A stretch of 64,000 nucleotides of DNA, taken from contig CANMQE010000002.1 in NCBI GenBank assembly GCA_947499975.1, positions 186,001 to 250,000 of the forward strand, given 5' to 3'. This DNA is from an uncultured Sphingomonadaceae bacterium. GTDB lineage: Bacteria > Pseudomonadota > Alphaproteobacteria > Sphingomonadales > Sphingomonadaceae. The notes beneath the pieces are model-generated. The model saw only the letters and a program-made list of their open reading frames with translations, had not been told where the DNA came from and did no database searches. Position 1 is the stretch's first letter; every line of letters starts with the position of its first letter. Position numbers and translations under genes: made by a program. Positions 8,272 to 17,066 of the stretch are shown here, in pieces.

Positions 8272-9272
8272 GCGAAACGAACAAGGCCGCTAACGATGGC
8301 AACGAAACAGCGACAGCGAAGCCTGCGGCCAATCGCCGCAAGCTAGGCCGGGGGCTGGGCGCTCTCTTGGGGGACGCGAAGCGGGAGGAGCCACTAGCCC
8401 CTCAAGGATCTGCTGGCACTTCAGGCGGTGACATATCGCAATCTACCGATATCGGCACGTCGCCGAAAGACGGTCTCGCGATGCTGGCTGTAGCTGACAT
8501 TGAACCGCACCCGGATCAGCCGCGCCGCTATTTTGACGACGAGGCGCTGGCCGAACTTGCTGCATCCATTGCGTCTCGTGGCGTAATCCAGCCCGTCATC
8601 GTCAGGGCCCTGGCTAACGGCGGCTATCAACTTGTCGCTGGTGAGCGCCGCTGGCGCGCATCGCAGAAAGCGCAACTTCATGAAATTCCAGCGCTAATTC
8701 GCGATCTGGACGATCGTGACGTCATGGCTCTCGCGCTCATCGAGAACATTCAGCGCGAAGATCTCAACCCGATCGAAGAGGCGCGCGCCTACCAGCGGCT
8801 GGCGGACATAGAGGACATGACCCAGGCCGAGATCGCCGATCTGGTTGAAAAATCGCGCAGCCACGTGGCCAATCTCCAGCGCTTGCTATCCCTGCCGGAA
8901 AGCGTGCTGGACCACCTTGAAGCCGGACGTATCGACATGGGTCATGGTCGGGCGCTGATCGGCCTCGATGATGCTTCCGAACTTGCTGACAAGGCTGTGA
9001 AGAACAAACTCTCGGTACGCGAAGTGGAGAAACTGGCGCGCAAGTCACGCAGTGGAGGTGAAGCGCCGCAGCGCCGCCAGGCGCGGCCTTCCCGCGATCC
9101 CGCACAGGACGCGGATATCGCGGCGGTCGAAAATCATCTTGAAGAATTTCTCGGTCTGCCGGTGAAAATTATCACTGACGATGATCCGCGGTCCGGCACG
9201 GTGACGGTGCGATTCCGCACGCTCGACCAGCTGGACCTGATCTGCCAGCGGCTCACCGGCGGCGGAATTTAA
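8268..9272 (+). CDS. parB: Chromosome-partitioning CTPase ParB
   Basis: ParB binds parS and spreads as a CTP-dependent DNA clamp. The 334-residue protein has an N-terminal region with the ParA-stimulating basic segment RRKLGRGLGALLGD (residues 23-36), the CTP-binding motifs GERRWRA (125-131) and ENIQRED (159-165), a helix-turn-helix at about residues 184-206 (TQAEIADLVEKSRSHVANL) and a C-terminal dimerisation domain. The segment from about residue 38 to 66 is low-complexity linker. It overlaps parA by four bases. Confidence 0.97.
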   Translation: MSETNKAANDGNETATAKPAANRRKLGRGLGALLGDAKREEPLAPQGSAGTSGGDISQSTDIGTSPKDGLAMLAVADIEPHPDQPRRYFDDEALAELAASIASRGVIQPVIVRALANGGYQLVAGERRWRASQKAQLHEIPALIRDLDDRDVMALALIENIQREDLNPIEEARAYQRLADIEDMTQAEIADLVEKSRSHVANLQRLLSLPESVLDHLEAGRIDMGHGRALIGLDDASELADKAVKNKLSVREVEKLARKSRSGGEAPQRRQARPSRDPAQDADIAAVENHLEEFLGLPVKIITDDDPRSGTVTVRFRTLDQLDLICQRLTGGGI

Positions 9273-9282
9273 ATGAAGTCGG

Positions 9283-9319
9283 GAAGTTGCGGCGTGCTGG
9301 CGTTATGCGGCGCAACTTC
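9283..9319. terminator. Inverted repeat between convergent parB and glycine-zipper genes
   Basis: GAAGTTGC (9283-9290) pairs perfectly with GCAACTTC (9312-9319) across a 21-base loop. It lies just after parB and overlaps the last base of the opposing gene's stop codon. There is no T-tract on either side, so it may be a Rho-dependent end or mRNA-stabilising hairpin rather than an intrinsic terminator. Confidence 0.35.
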
Positions 9320-10119
9320 TAACCAACAGGAACAGTCTTACCCGAAGGCTGATTGCGCGGCGGAATAGCGCGCCGGGCAGGGCGGGGTGCCGAGACAGGG
9401 TTTTCGTCCTCCACCCATTCTTCCCGAACGGTGGTGATGCAGTTTTCATTGTGGCGATGCCCGCGATGCCCGTGCGTCGCACTTGCAGCAACAGCCTGGC
9501 CCAACATTACTGGCTGCCCGTAACTCACCCCCGGTGCCGCTGACGCTCCACCCATTTCGTAACGACGAAGATAGGCCTCGCAGTAGCGCGCGGCCCATAG
9601 ATCATTGGCGTCGAAATTCCGCCGATCGTGTTCATCGCCGTCATTATCGATCGCTGCGCCGATAACCGCACCAGCCAGACCGCCAATCCCTGCGCCGATT
9701 ACCGTGCCAAGCAGACCGTCGCCATCGGCAATTCTGTTACCTGCGATGCCCCCGCCCAGTAGGCCCAGCAGACCGCCGATAAGGCCGCCGTCTGCGTCGT
9801 CGTCATAGGCGGCATAGGTGTGATAACCTCCGGCATCGGCCATCAGCACACGACAATCGGCCAGCCAGCCATCCCGCTCTGCCACGGTGTAAGCCAGGCG
9901 AACCTCCGGCGAGGGGGCCAGATCACCTGGCCTCCGTTCGATGTGGACTTCACGAAATTCCCCATGGTCCGCCCTCGACACTACGACATCATCTGGCGCA
10001 GTCGGCAGCACTTCGATCTCTATTGCCTGTTCGCTTGCTGTCGCGTCCTGCGCAGCGGCGGGAAGGGCATGGGCAGCGAGTGCCGCGCCGGTGAGCAGGA
10101 TTGCATGGCGAATGGACAT
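9319..10119 (-). CDS. Secreted glycine-zipper protein
   Basis: Envelope protein of unknown exact role. Starting at the ATG at 10119 gives a clean signal peptide (MSIRHAILLTGAALAAHALP, cleavage near AAAQD) and 266 residues. The longer frame up to 10155 would add 12 residues ahead of the signal and is less likely. The middle carries a glycine zipper of two hydrophobic arms (GGLIGGLLGLLGGGIAGN and LLGTVIGAGIGGLAGAVIG), a motif found in outer-membrane-associated and Rick_17kDa-like proteins. The C-terminal half is His/Arg/Pro-rich with a conserved CITTVREEWVE segment. It converges with parB. Confidence 0.8.
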   Translation of the reverse strand: MSIRHAILLTGAALAAHALPAAAQDATASEQAIEIEVLPTAPDDVVVSRADHGEFREVHIERRPGDLAPSPEVRLAYTVAERDGWLADCRVLMADAGGYHTYAAYDDDADGGLIGGLLGLLGGGIAGNRIADGDGLLGTVIGAGIGGLAGAVIGAAIDNDGDEHDRRNFDANDLWAARYCEAYLRRYEMGGASAAPGVSYGQPVMLGQAVAASATHGHRGHRHNENCITTVREEWVEDENPVSAPRPARRAIPPRNQPSGKTVPVG

Positions 10120-10242
10120 AGCGCGAATATTCCCTGTTGCAGAACGCCGAGACACCCCCGGTTTAGCCCATGTTTACCAAGCGGACCCAGGCATTTCCTA
10201 TAATGTAACGCCAGCTGTCCCGTTTCGGGGCATCGCGCTTTG

Positions 10243-10725
10243 TCAGATGCGCCGGGATAGCAAGGAAGCCAGTGCCTCGATGCCATCGCGGTCATCCTCG
10301 TCGAAGCGGGCAAGATCCGGGCTGTCTATATCGATCACGCCGATTACCTTCCCATCGCGGACCACGGGCACGACAAGTTCCGAGCGGCTCCGCGCATCGC
10401 AGGCGATGTGCCCGGGGAAAGCGTGGACATCCTTCACAAGCTGCGTTTCGCCCGACTGTGCCGCGGCGCCGCAAACGCCCACGCCAAGGGCGATGCGGAT
10501 ACAGGCCGGGCGCCCGCTGAAGGGGCCAAGCACCAGTTCACCATCCACCATCCTGTAGAAACCGGCCCAGTTGCAATCGGGCAGAAATTCACCAAGCAGT
10601 GCAGCGACATTGGCCATATTGGCCACGCCATCGCTCTCGCCAGTGGTCAATGCATCGGCAGCGGATACCAGATCGCGGTAGATATCGGGCTTGGCAGCAT
10701 CGGCTGCGGGGGCAAAATCGAACAT
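10243..10725 (-). CDS. msrC: Free methionine-(R)-sulfoxide reductase (GAF domain)
   Basis: fRMsr reduces free methionine-R-sulfoxide with thioredoxin. It is a single GAF domain of about 160 residues. The three conserved cysteines of the family are present at 75 (RPACIRIA), 85 (GVGVCGAAA) and 109 (GHIACDA), as are WAGFYRM and VIGVIDIDSP. The ATG at 10725 is preferred: it is preceded by AAGGGCG on the coding strand, while the open frame extends to a TTG at 10746 with no ribosome site. It is divergent from the sugar dehydrogenase gene, with about 63 bases between starts. Confidence 0.92.
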   Translation of the reverse strand: MFDFAPAADAAKPDIYRDLVSAADALTTGESDGVANMANVAALLGEFLPDCNWAGFYRMVDGELVLGPFSGRPACIRIALGVGVCGAAAQSGETQLVKDVHAFPGHIACDARSRSELVVPVVRDGKVIGVIDIDSPDLARFDEDDRDGIEALASLLSRRI

Positions 10726-10788
10726 GGCATCGCCCTTAGCCGCCAAATGGATTGCCGCAAAGACCGGCCTCGCCTAATCCTTGCTCGT

Positions 10789-12252
10789 ATGAGCACAATG
10801 AAGAAGATCCTGATCGGCGTCGTAATCCTGCTGCTGCTGGCCGCAGCTGTCATCTGGTGGCTGTTCCAGGGCGAGCCCGCGCAATACACCCTGGAACAAA
10901 CCACCGGCACCGACCCAACGCTGGCCCTGCCGGACGCGCAAATGGTGCCCACGGTAGAGATCGCCGAACCTATCGGCTGGGCCGATGGTGACACTCCGCA
11001 AGCGGCTGAAGGACTGGTGGTGAACCGGTTTGCAGAAGGGCTCGATCACCCGCGCGTGATCTATGCCATGCCCAATGGCGACATCCTTGTTACCCTGACC
11101 CGCGCCCCCAAAAGCGAAGTGACCGGCGGGTGGCTCACGAACTTCGTCGCCGGCATCCTTTTCAGCGAGGCTGGCTCTGCCGGTCCGTCGCCCAACCAGC
11201 TGGTTCTGCTGCGCGACACGGATGAGGACGGCGTGGCCGACGAACGGCACATATTGCGCGAGGATGATCTCGATTCCCCGTCCGGCATCGCCTGGGCGGA
11301 CGGCAATCTCTACATCGCAAACCACGATGAACTGCTGCGCTTCGACTACGAAGAAGGCGCCAACGTCGTGACATCGCAGCCAGAGAAACTGGCGGATCTG
11401 CCGGCGGCCGGAAACCACTGGATGCGCAACATCCTGCTCTCGGAGGACGGCGAGAGCCTTTACATTGCCGTGGGTTCGGCCTCCAACATCGGCGAGGGCG
11501 GCATGGAGATCGAGGAAGGCCGCGCCGCCATCCATGAGCTGGACCTTGAGACGGGACAGGCCCGTCTGTTCGGCGCAGGCCTGCGCAACCCTAACGGCAT
11601 GGCCTGGAACCCATGGACAGGGGAGTTGTGGACGACCGTGAACGAGCGGGACATGCTCGGCTCCGATCTCGTACCGGATTACATGTCCAACGTGCCGATC
11701 GGCGTTCATTACGGATGGCCGTGGGTTTATTACAACGACATCGTCGACGAGCGCGTCGAGTCGCGCATGCCGCGCTACCTCACCGAATACACACGCACAC
11801 CGCAATATGCGCTGGGCGCGCATGTCGCTGCGCTGGGCCTTGTCTTTACCGAGGAAGGTTCGCGCATGGGCGATCTCTTCGGGCAGGGCGCGTTCATTGC
11901 GCGGCATGGCTCGTGGAACCGCATTCCGCCGTCGGGTTACGACGTGGTTTTCGTCCAGTTCGACGATCGCGGCAATCCGGTTGGTGAGCCGCGCCGTGTG
12001 CTGGAGCCGTTCCTGGCTGCCGAGGGGCAGACGCATGGCCGTCCGACCTGGGTGGAATGGGATCGCACCGGCGCCCTGCTGGTGAGTGATGATACCGGCA
12101 ACATCATCTGGCGCGTCACCGCGCCGGGTGCCGAAGGTGCCGCTGCCATCGAGCGCAATTCCGGTGAGCGGCTTCCGTCGCGTCGGCAGCTGACCGACGA
12201 TCCGTCGCGCGCGTTCGAGGAGGGTGCGATCAACCCCGCCGATATCATGTAA
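10789..12252 (+). CDS. PQQ-dependent sugar (sorbosone/glucose) dehydrogenase family protein
   Basis: Six-bladed beta-propeller of the glucose/sorbosone dehydrogenase family, about 487 residues, anchored by one N-terminal helix after MKKILIGVV. Family features are the blade with GDILVTLTRAP, GNHWMRNILLSEDG, the conserved GLRNPNGMAWNPWTGELWTTVNER, VHYGWPWVYY, LGLVFTEEG and FIARHGSWNR. Such proteins oxidise sugars or aldehydes in the periplasm with PQQ, but no PQQ biosynthesis genes are in the window, so cofactor and substrate are inferred. ATG codons at 10789 and 10798 are both possible starts; the frame is open farther upstream only as shadow of the reductase gene. Confidence 0.85.
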   Translation: MSTMKKILIGVVILLLLAAAVIWWLFQGEPAQYTLEQTTGTDPTLALPDAQMVPTVEIAEPIGWADGDTPQAAEGLVVNRFAEGLDHPRVIYAMPNGDILVTLTRAPKSEVTGGWLTNFVAGILFSEAGSAGPSPNQLVLLRDTDEDGVADERHILREDDLDSPSGIAWADGNLYIANHDELLRFDYEEGANVVTSQPEKLADLPAAGNHWMRNILLSEDGESLYIAVGSASNIGEGGMEIEEGRAAIHELDLETGQARLFGAGLRNPNGMAWNPWTGELWTTVNERDMLGSDLVPDYMSNVPIGVHYGWPWVYYNDIVDERVESRMPRYLTEYTRTPQYALGAHVAALGLVFTEEGSRMGDLFGQGAFIARHGSWNRIPPSGYDVVFVQFDDRGNPVGEPRRVLEPFLAAEGQTHGRPTWVEWDRTGALLVSDDTGNIIWRVTAPGAEGAAAIERNSGERLPSRRQLTDDPSRAFEEGAINPADIM

Positions 12253-12283
12253 TCAGCAAGCAGGTCGCCTAGTCCCGAGTGGA

Positions 12284-13111
12284 TCAGGCGATCGGCTTTC
12301 CTGCGCGTCCTGCCAGTTCCGTGATGAAGTGCCAGGCGATTCGGCCGGAACGTGTGCCGCGGCGCTTTGCCCATTCCAGTGCTTCCGCCTCGTCCAGCTC
12401 GAGCCGGTATTCATCGGCATAGCCGCGCAAAATCTCGAGATAGTCTTGTTGACTGGCGTTGTGAAAGCCCAGCGAGAGGCCAAACCGATCGGCGAGTGCA
12501 AGCTTGTCATCCACGACGTCTCGCGGGTTGATGGGATCATCCTGCTCTTCGCCGTGGCGGGCAATGATAGCGCGCCTGTTCGAAGTGACGGCGATACGGA
12601 CGTTTGCAGGGCGCGCTTCCACGCCGCCGTCCAGCCAGCTGCGCAAATGACGCGGAGTGGTGGCATCGTCTTGGGCAAATCCCAGATCGTCCATGAAAAC
12701 GATGAAATTGCGATCCTCCTTGGCGAGCTGCGAGAACAGTGCCGGCAGAGTATCGAGGGCATCCGTGCCAATTTGCACCAGAGCGATGCTGCCGCCCTGT
12801 TCCTGCGCATGGGCTACGCACGCACGAAGGAGGGCAGACTTGCCCATGCCGCGCGCGCCCCACAACAGCATGTCATGCGCCAGCGCGCCATGTGCCAGTC
12901 GTGAGACATTCGACAGGACAGACGCTTTCTGCTGGTCGATACCGCGCAGCAGATCCAGAGAAGGGGCTTCTATCCGGTCCACCGGGCGTGCGCCCTCACT
13001 CCCCCATACATAAGCCGGACTGGCGCACCAATCGACGGGCCTGCGCTGTCGCGGAGCAAGTTGCTCCAGCGCGGCAGCGATCCGGGCGAGGAGTTGGGCT
13101 TGGTCTTCCAT
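12284..13111 (-). CDS. DUF815 family AAA ATPase
   Basis: A 275-residue ATP-binding protein of the DUF815 type. The Walker A motif GARGMGKS is in the middle of the first half, Walker B is IVFMDDLGF, and the sensor region VRIAVTSNRRAI follows. The C-terminal helical segment LSLGFHNASQQDYLEILRGY and WAKRRGTRSGRIAWHF is characteristic of the family. The cellular role is not established; family members look like small AAA+ ATPases. It is divergent from the Sua5 gene with a 26-base gap, so both promoters must overlap. Confidence 0.88.
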   Translation of the reverse strand: MEDQAQLLARIAAALEQLAPRQRRPVDWCASPAYVWGSEGARPVDRIEAPSLDLLRGIDQQKASVLSNVSRLAHGALAHDMLLWGARGMGKSALLRACVAHAQEQGGSIALVQIGTDALDTLPALFSQLAKEDRNFIVFMDDLGFAQDDATTPRHLRSWLDGGVEARPANVRIAVTSNRRAIIARHGEEQDDPINPRDVVDDKLALADRFGLSLGFHNASQQDYLEILRGYADEYRLELDEAEALEWAKRRGTRSGRIAWHFITELAGRAGKPIA

Positions 13112-13137
13112 CGCGATGGTCCCTATAGGCGGGGCTT

Positions 13138-14079
13138 ATGAGCGGCAAGCAATCAACACTCAGGCCTGACGCCACAGGTATCGCCAGCGCGGCGCAAATC
13201 CTGCGCGAGGGTGGCCTGGTGGCGATGCCGACCGAGACGGTCTACGGGCTCGCCGCGCGGGCGGACAGTGCCGATGCCGTCGCGCAGATATATCGCACCA
13301 AGGGGCGGCCTGATTTCAATCCCCTTATCGTCCACGTTGCATCGCTGGGCATGGCGCGAGATCTGGCCGCGGTCGATGCGACGGCAGAGACGCTGGCGGC
13401 AGAATTCTGGCCTGGCCCGCTCACGATAGTGCTGCCGCTGCGCGATGGTGCTGCAATCGCCCCCGCTGTCACCGCAGGGCTCGGCACCATAGCTTTGCGC
13501 CAGCCAGCGCATAGGGTCGCGGCACGTTTGCTATCCGAGGTAGGGCTGCCGCTGGCTGCTCCTTCCGCCAACCGCAGCAATGCGGTGAGCCCGACAATGC
13601 CGGAACACGTGTTCTCGTCGCTCGGCGCGATGGCACCGCCAATCATTGACGGCGGCGCGTGCGAAGCCGGTCTTGAATCGACCATCGTTGCATTGGACGC
13701 GGATGGAGGCTGGCGGCTGCTGCGCCCCGGCCCGATTACGCAGGGCGCGATCTCGGCACTGCTCGGACCGCCGGAAAAGTCGCGCGGCGCAACGATCGAG
13801 GCGCCGGGGCAATTGCGCAAACACTATTCACCCGGCAAACCGGTGCGCCTTGACAGGCGAGCACCGGAGGCCGGATCTTTCATGATAGGATTTGGCCCTA
13901 TTGAAGGTGATGTGAACCTCTCACCCTCGGGCGATCTGGCGGAGGCTGCGGCGGGTCTCTACGCGGCGTTGCACGCTGCGGCGGCTTCCGATCTGCCGGC
14001 AATCTGCGTGGCGCCCATTCCGAAAGAGGGGATGGGGCGCGCTATCAACGACAGGTTGCAGCGCGCCGCGGCGAAATAG
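13138..14079 (+). CDS. sua5: L-threonylcarbamoyladenylate synthase (Sua5 type)
   Basis: Makes threonylcarbamoyl-AMP from threonine, bicarbonate and ATP, the first step of t6A37 formation in ANN-decoding tRNAs. The 313 residues cover the YrdC-like catalytic domain (MPTETVYGLAA, IYRTKGRPDFNPLIVHV, APSANRSNAVSPT, LESTIVALD) plus the C-terminal Sua5 domain joined by the linker RKHYSPGKPV. The two-domain form distinguishes it from the short TsaC. Together with mnmE, mnmG and mnmA it adds to the number of tRNA-modification genes in the window. Confidence 0.94.
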   Translation: MSGKQSTLRPDATGIASAAQILREGGLVAMPTETVYGLAARADSADAVAQIYRTKGRPDFNPLIVHVASLGMARDLAAVDATAETLAAEFWPGPLTIVLPLRDGAAIAPAVTAGLGTIALRQPAHRVAARLLSEVGLPLAAPSANRSNAVSPTMPEHVFSSLGAMAPPIIDGGACEAGLESTIVALDADGGWRLLRPGPITQGAISALLGPPEKSRGATIEAPGQLRKHYSPGKPVRLDRRAPEAGSFMIGFGPIEGDVNLSPSGDLAEAAAGLYAALHAAAASDLPAICVAPIPKEGMGRAINDRLQRAAAK

Positions 14080-14084
14080 CTGGC

Positions 14085-14414
14085 TCAGCCTTCAGGTTCG
14101 TAGGGGATGCTGGGCAGGATCCGATTGATCTCCCGCCGCGTGGCAACGGCTTCGCGGCAGGCCTTGTCGTCGCCTTCGATGCAATCGTCTTCGAGCTTTT
14201 CGAGATGATCCTGCAATTCGCCGACTTTCTCTTCGCGCTGGCGAATTTCGCGGCCCCGCGCACGGTCGGCCTCGTCCTGGCTGGTGGTGGCCCAGTCGGC
14301 AACCTTGGCACCGGCTCGCACGGGGGCAGTGACGACATCGAATGCAGTCTTCGCGATGCAGCCATTCAGCGTCAGCGCTGCCAGCGGTGCAAGAAAGAGG
14401 GCAATTCTTGACAT
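14085..14414 (-). CDS. Small lipoprotein, unknown function
   Basis: A 109-residue predicted lipoprotein: the signal peptide ends in the lipobox LNGC (Cys19). The mature part begins with a short hydrophobic AFDVVTAPVRAGAKVADWAT segment and then a charged coiled-coil-like helix (REIRQREEKVGELQDHLEKL) containing two cysteines in DDCIEGDDKACREA. No enzymatic motif. Downstream of the GIN-domain lipoprotein gene on the same strand; a perfect 8-base inverted repeat lies 12 bases upstream of its start. Confidence 0.75.
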   Translation of the reverse strand: MSRIALFLAPLAALTLNGCIAKTAFDVVTAPVRAGAKVADWATTSQDEADRARGREIRQREEKVGELQDHLEKLEDDCIEGDDKACREAVATRREINRILPSIPYEPEG

Positions 14415-14425
14415 AAGGCAGGGTC

Positions 14426-14450
14426 CATACCGGCGAGGCGATCCGGTATG
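14426..14450. repeat. Perfect inverted repeat upstream of the small lipoprotein
   Basis: CATACCGG (14426-14433) and CCGGTATG (14443-14450) are separated by nine bases. It could be an operator or a 5' leader hairpin; no T-tract follows it, so a terminator is unlikely. Confidence 0.4.
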
Positions 14451-14512
14451 CGCTAGAAAAGCTGACCCTTCAATTAAGTACCTCTATCCCGTGCAAGATG
14501 CGGGGCGAAAGT

Positions 14513-15271
14513 TCAGGCGTCCTCCGACTGCCTCGTTGTCCGCGCGCATTCCACGCTGCCCGAGCCCAGCGATTCGACGGTGCAATCGGCATCTCCGATA
14601 ACGCGCACCGTCCCGGATCCCACGATGGTGGCATCCACTGCGCCGTCAGACGCGAAGCTTGCATCGCCAGAACCGGCAATGGTGACTTCGGCATTTGCAA
14701 CCTGAAGCGATTCCATGTTGGCGCTGCCGCTTCCCGCATTCGTCAGCTCAAGGCGATTGGCCGTGCCCGATGCGTTGAGTGTTCCGCTGCCCGCGACGGT
14801 GACTTCCATGGAGGATGCGGCCACGTTAGCGGTGGTGATCCGACCGGAACCGGCGATGACGATCTCCGGATCGTCTGTCATCGCGTCCGTTGTCAAGGAG
14901 CCGGCTCCTGCGAGAACCAGGGATCGCGGGGCCGGCATGGTCACGTTTACCGTGGCGACATCCGTATCGCTCCAGCTGCCTTCGCTGCGGTGGATCGTCA
15001 GCGAACCGTCCTCTACCGCGAAGCGCATCCGGTCCTGCGCCTCGGCGCTGCCGGACACGTCGATCGTGAAGTCATCGCCGCTGGTGATCTCCACTTCGTC
15101 CGGCCCGGCCAGCACCACGCCGGTCGGCATGTCGCCACTCATATCGAGTTCGGCCAGCGGAACGCCATTGTTGTCGATCTCGACATCCATGCCGCCGCAG
15201 CCCGCCAGGCCAAGGGCTGCAATTCCAGCCAATGCCGGAGCAAACCTTCCAAAAAGCTTTCCAATACGCAT
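14513..15271 (-). CDS. Head-GIN domain (DUF2807) lipoprotein
   Basis: A 252-residue lipoprotein with lipobox LAGC (Cys25) and a right-handed beta-helix-like head-GIN domain. This shows as repeated short strands of the pattern 'AGSGxLxTxxxxxxxxVxxAGSG' (for instance VTIAGSGDASF, VLAGAGSLTTD, VIAGSGRITT, VTVAGSGTLNA). The family is widespread in envelopes and suggested to be adhesive or polysaccharide-binding; its role here is unknown. The region upstream to 15376 (about 100 bases) is free of genes and should hold its promoter. Confidence 0.88.
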   Translation of the reverse strand: MRIGKLFGRFAPALAGIAALGLAGCGGMDVEIDNNGVPLAELDMSGDMPTGVVLAGPDEVEITSGDDFTIDVSGSAEAQDRMRFAVEDGSLTIHRSEGSWSDTDVATVNVTMPAPRSLVLAGAGSLTTDAMTDDPEIVIAGSGRITTANVAASSMEVTVAGSGTLNASGTANRLELTNAGSGSANMESLQVANAEVTIAGSGDASFASDGAVDATIVGSGTVRVIGDADCTVESLGSGSVECARTTRQSEDA

Positions 15272-15373
15272 TTCCCAACTCCTGTCCTCGCGTGTTAGCT
15301 ATGCAATACACCAAGGTGCGGCGTTTCGCAAAGTCGGTAGTCGAGCAGGTTATGACGCTGGTAGAGTGAACGG

Positions 15374-15410
15374 AAAAAGGCCGCCCACGCGATGCGGACG
15401 GCCTTTCTTC
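15374..15410 (-). terminator. Intrinsic terminator after carD
   Basis: On the minus strand AAAGGCCG (15406-15399) pairs with CGGCCTTT (15383-15376) and the hairpin is followed by a T-tract (plus-strand 15374-15378 is AAAAA). It lies 27 bases beyond the carD stop codon. Confidence 0.85.
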
Positions 15411-15436
15411 ACCTGGGTCGAGATACGAAGAGGTGC

Positions 15437-15970
15437 TTACGCTTCCTCGGTATTCTCGTAATACTGCGGGGCGTGCTCTTTCAGCACGTCCAGGATTTTC
15501 GTGAGCGCGGTCGGCTCATCGGTCTTTTCCATCGCTGCCAGTTCACGGGCGAGGCGGCTGGATGCGGCCTCGAAGATCTGCCGCTCGGAATAGCTCTGTT
15601 CGGGCTGGTCTTCCGGGCGGAACAGGTCGCGGGTCACCTCGGCGATCGAAACCAGGTCGCCGGAGTTGATCTTCGCTTCGTATTCCTGCGCGCGGCGGCT
15701 CCACATGGTGCGCTTCACCTTGGGCTTGCCCTTCAGCGTTTCCATCGCTTCCTTCAACGTCTTGTCGCTGGAAAGCTTGCGCATCCCGATGCTCTCGACC
15801 TTGTTGGTGGGCACGCGCAGCGTCATGCGCTCTTTTTCGAAACGCAGCACGTACAGCTCGAGCTGCATGCCGGCTATTTCTTCATTCTGCAGTTCGATAA
15901 CACGGCCAACGCCGTGCTTGGGGTAAACAACATAATCGCCAACTTCAAAGGCGGTCGCATTCGCGGCCAT
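15437..15970 (-). CDS. carD: CarD family transcriptional regulator
   Basis: CarD binds the RNA polymerase beta subunit and stabilises open promoter complexes, notably at rRNA promoters. The N-terminal RID/Tudor-like domain is visible (FEVGDYVVYPKHGVGRVIELQ) and the helical C-terminal DNA-binding domain contains MWSRRAQEYEAKINSGDL. The start at 15970 (MAANATAF) has AAAGGA six bases upstream; the alternatives at 15976 and 16015 are less well placed. Length 177 residues, typical. The stop is followed by a strong terminator, so the gene is monocistronic. Confidence 0.95.
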   Translation of the reverse strand: MAANATAFEVGDYVVYPKHGVGRVIELQNEEIAGMQLELYVLRFEKERMTLRVPTNKVESIGMRKLSSDKTLKEAMETLKGKPKVKRTMWSRRAQEYEAKINSGDLVSIAEVTRDLFRPEDQPEQSYSERQIFEAASSRLARELAAMEKTDEPTALTKILDVLKEHAPQYYENTEEA

Positions 15971-16118
15971 GGACATTCCTTTCTTAACGGGTTCCGCAGC
16001 GAAAAGGCTCCACACGCCGCAAATCGAAGCGACGTATGTGAAATTCCGATCCTGTAGCTAAAGCGGAGACCTGCCTTCCTATCCGCCTGCGCATCATGGG
16101 GGATTGCGCAGTTGCAGC

Positions 16119-16124
16119 ATTATA
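16119..16124 (-). promoter_or_regulatory. Candidate -10 element for carD
   Basis: The minus strand reads TATAAT at 16124-16119, a perfect -10 hexamer in a GC-rich background, about 150 bases before the carD start. No good -35 lies 17 bases upstream (GCAATT), so either the promoter depends on an activator or the match is chance. If used, the carD leader would be long. Confidence 0.35.
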
Positions 16125-16170
16125 TAGCAGGTTCCGGGCCAAATTGCGAGTCTTGCAATTCAAGCCTTCG

Positions 16171-17004
16171 TCAAGGCTGATAGTCGGCTTTCTCTTGCGA
16201 CCCCACGGCAGCGATTTCCGCGCCCAGCAACAGGACATAGGCCGAGAGGTAGAGCCACGTCAGCAACACGATCACCGCGCCGAGCGAGCCGTAGGTGGCG
16301 TTGTAACTGCCGAAATTGGCGACGTAAAAGCCGAATGCCAATGTCAGCGCGACGAGCCCGAAACTGGCGATCACTGCGCCGGGCATGACCTGACCGTAGG
16401 TTGGATCGGAATCGTTGGGCACGCGGCGATAGAGCCACGCCGTGCCCAGCGTGCCGATTCCGGCCAGTATGAGATAGGGCGCGGCCTTGCCCACGATCTG
16501 GCCAACGCCCGAAAGGCTGGGCAGCAAGCCCGTGAGGGCCGCGGTGGCCGTAAGCGCGCCCGCGACGACCCCCATCATCACGACTGAGCCCAGTGTCACC
16601 GTAAGAGCAAGCAGATTGGCCTGCACGAAACCCCGCTGGTCGCGATCGTTGAACGCGAGACTGATCGCGGTGATGAGCGCGCCTGCGCCCTTACGCGCAC
16701 CGAACAACGCCAGCGCCAGGGCCAGCAGCAGGCCGAGACCCTTGGTCGTGCCGGAGGTCGTCACAACCGATTCCAGCTGGCCGCCGATTAGCTGCGCTGC
16801 CGACTGGGGCAGATTGTCGGCCATCGCCGCAATGTGATCTGCCACCATCTGCGGATTGGCGACCAGTCCGTAGGTAAGGACGATCGCAGCCAGCAGCGGT
16901 ACCATGGCAAGGAAGGCGTAATAGGCAACGCCAGCTGCAAGGATGGAGATATTGTCTTTACTGGCCGAGGCCCAGGCGCGCTTCAGTCTGTCGAAAATTC
17001 CCAT
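16171..17004 (-). CDS. YihY/BrkB family inner membrane protein (paralogue 1)
   Basis: A 277-residue integral membrane protein with about six helices. Family signatures are the N-terminal ILAAGVAYYAFLAMVPLLAA, the second segment around GLGLLLALALALFGARKGAG, and the C-terminal GAVIVLLTWLYLSAYVLLLGAE. Members were once annotated as ribonuclease BN, which is now considered wrong; transport or envelope roles have been suggested. A second, longer paralogue is at 49423-50481. Followed by a 200-base gap before the carD start codon in the minus direction. Confidence 0.88.
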   Translation of the reverse strand: MGIFDRLKRAWASASKDNISILAAGVAYYAFLAMVPLLAAIVLTYGLVANPQMVADHIAAMADNLPQSAAQLIGGQLESVVTTSGTTKGLGLLLALALALFGARKGAGALITAISLAFNDRDQRGFVQANLLALTVTLGSVVMMGVVAGALTATAALTGLLPSLSGVGQIVGKAAPYLILAGIGTLGTAWLYRRVPNDSDPTYGQVMPGAVIASFGLVALTLAFGFYVANFGSYNATYGSLGAVIVLLTWLYLSAYVLLLGAEIAAVGSQEKADYQP

Positions 17005-17066
17005 ATCCGGCCAACGCAGGTCAGCCGGATTGGTTCATCCCGCCGGATTCAGCGCGTTTTAAAGGA

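Noticed and set aside
10162..10178. TTTA-N7-TTTACC upstream of the glycine-zipper gene as a CtrA box
   Set aside because: Only six of eight consensus positions match and there is no -10 element at the right distance.
10774..12036. 420-codon minus-strand frame opposite the sugar dehydrogenase
   Set aside because: Antisense shadow of a clearly conserved beta-propeller gene.
13608..13619. GAACACGTGTTC in sua5 as a parS-like palindrome
   Set aside because: Shares only CACGTG with parS; the flanking bases do not match the consensus arms.
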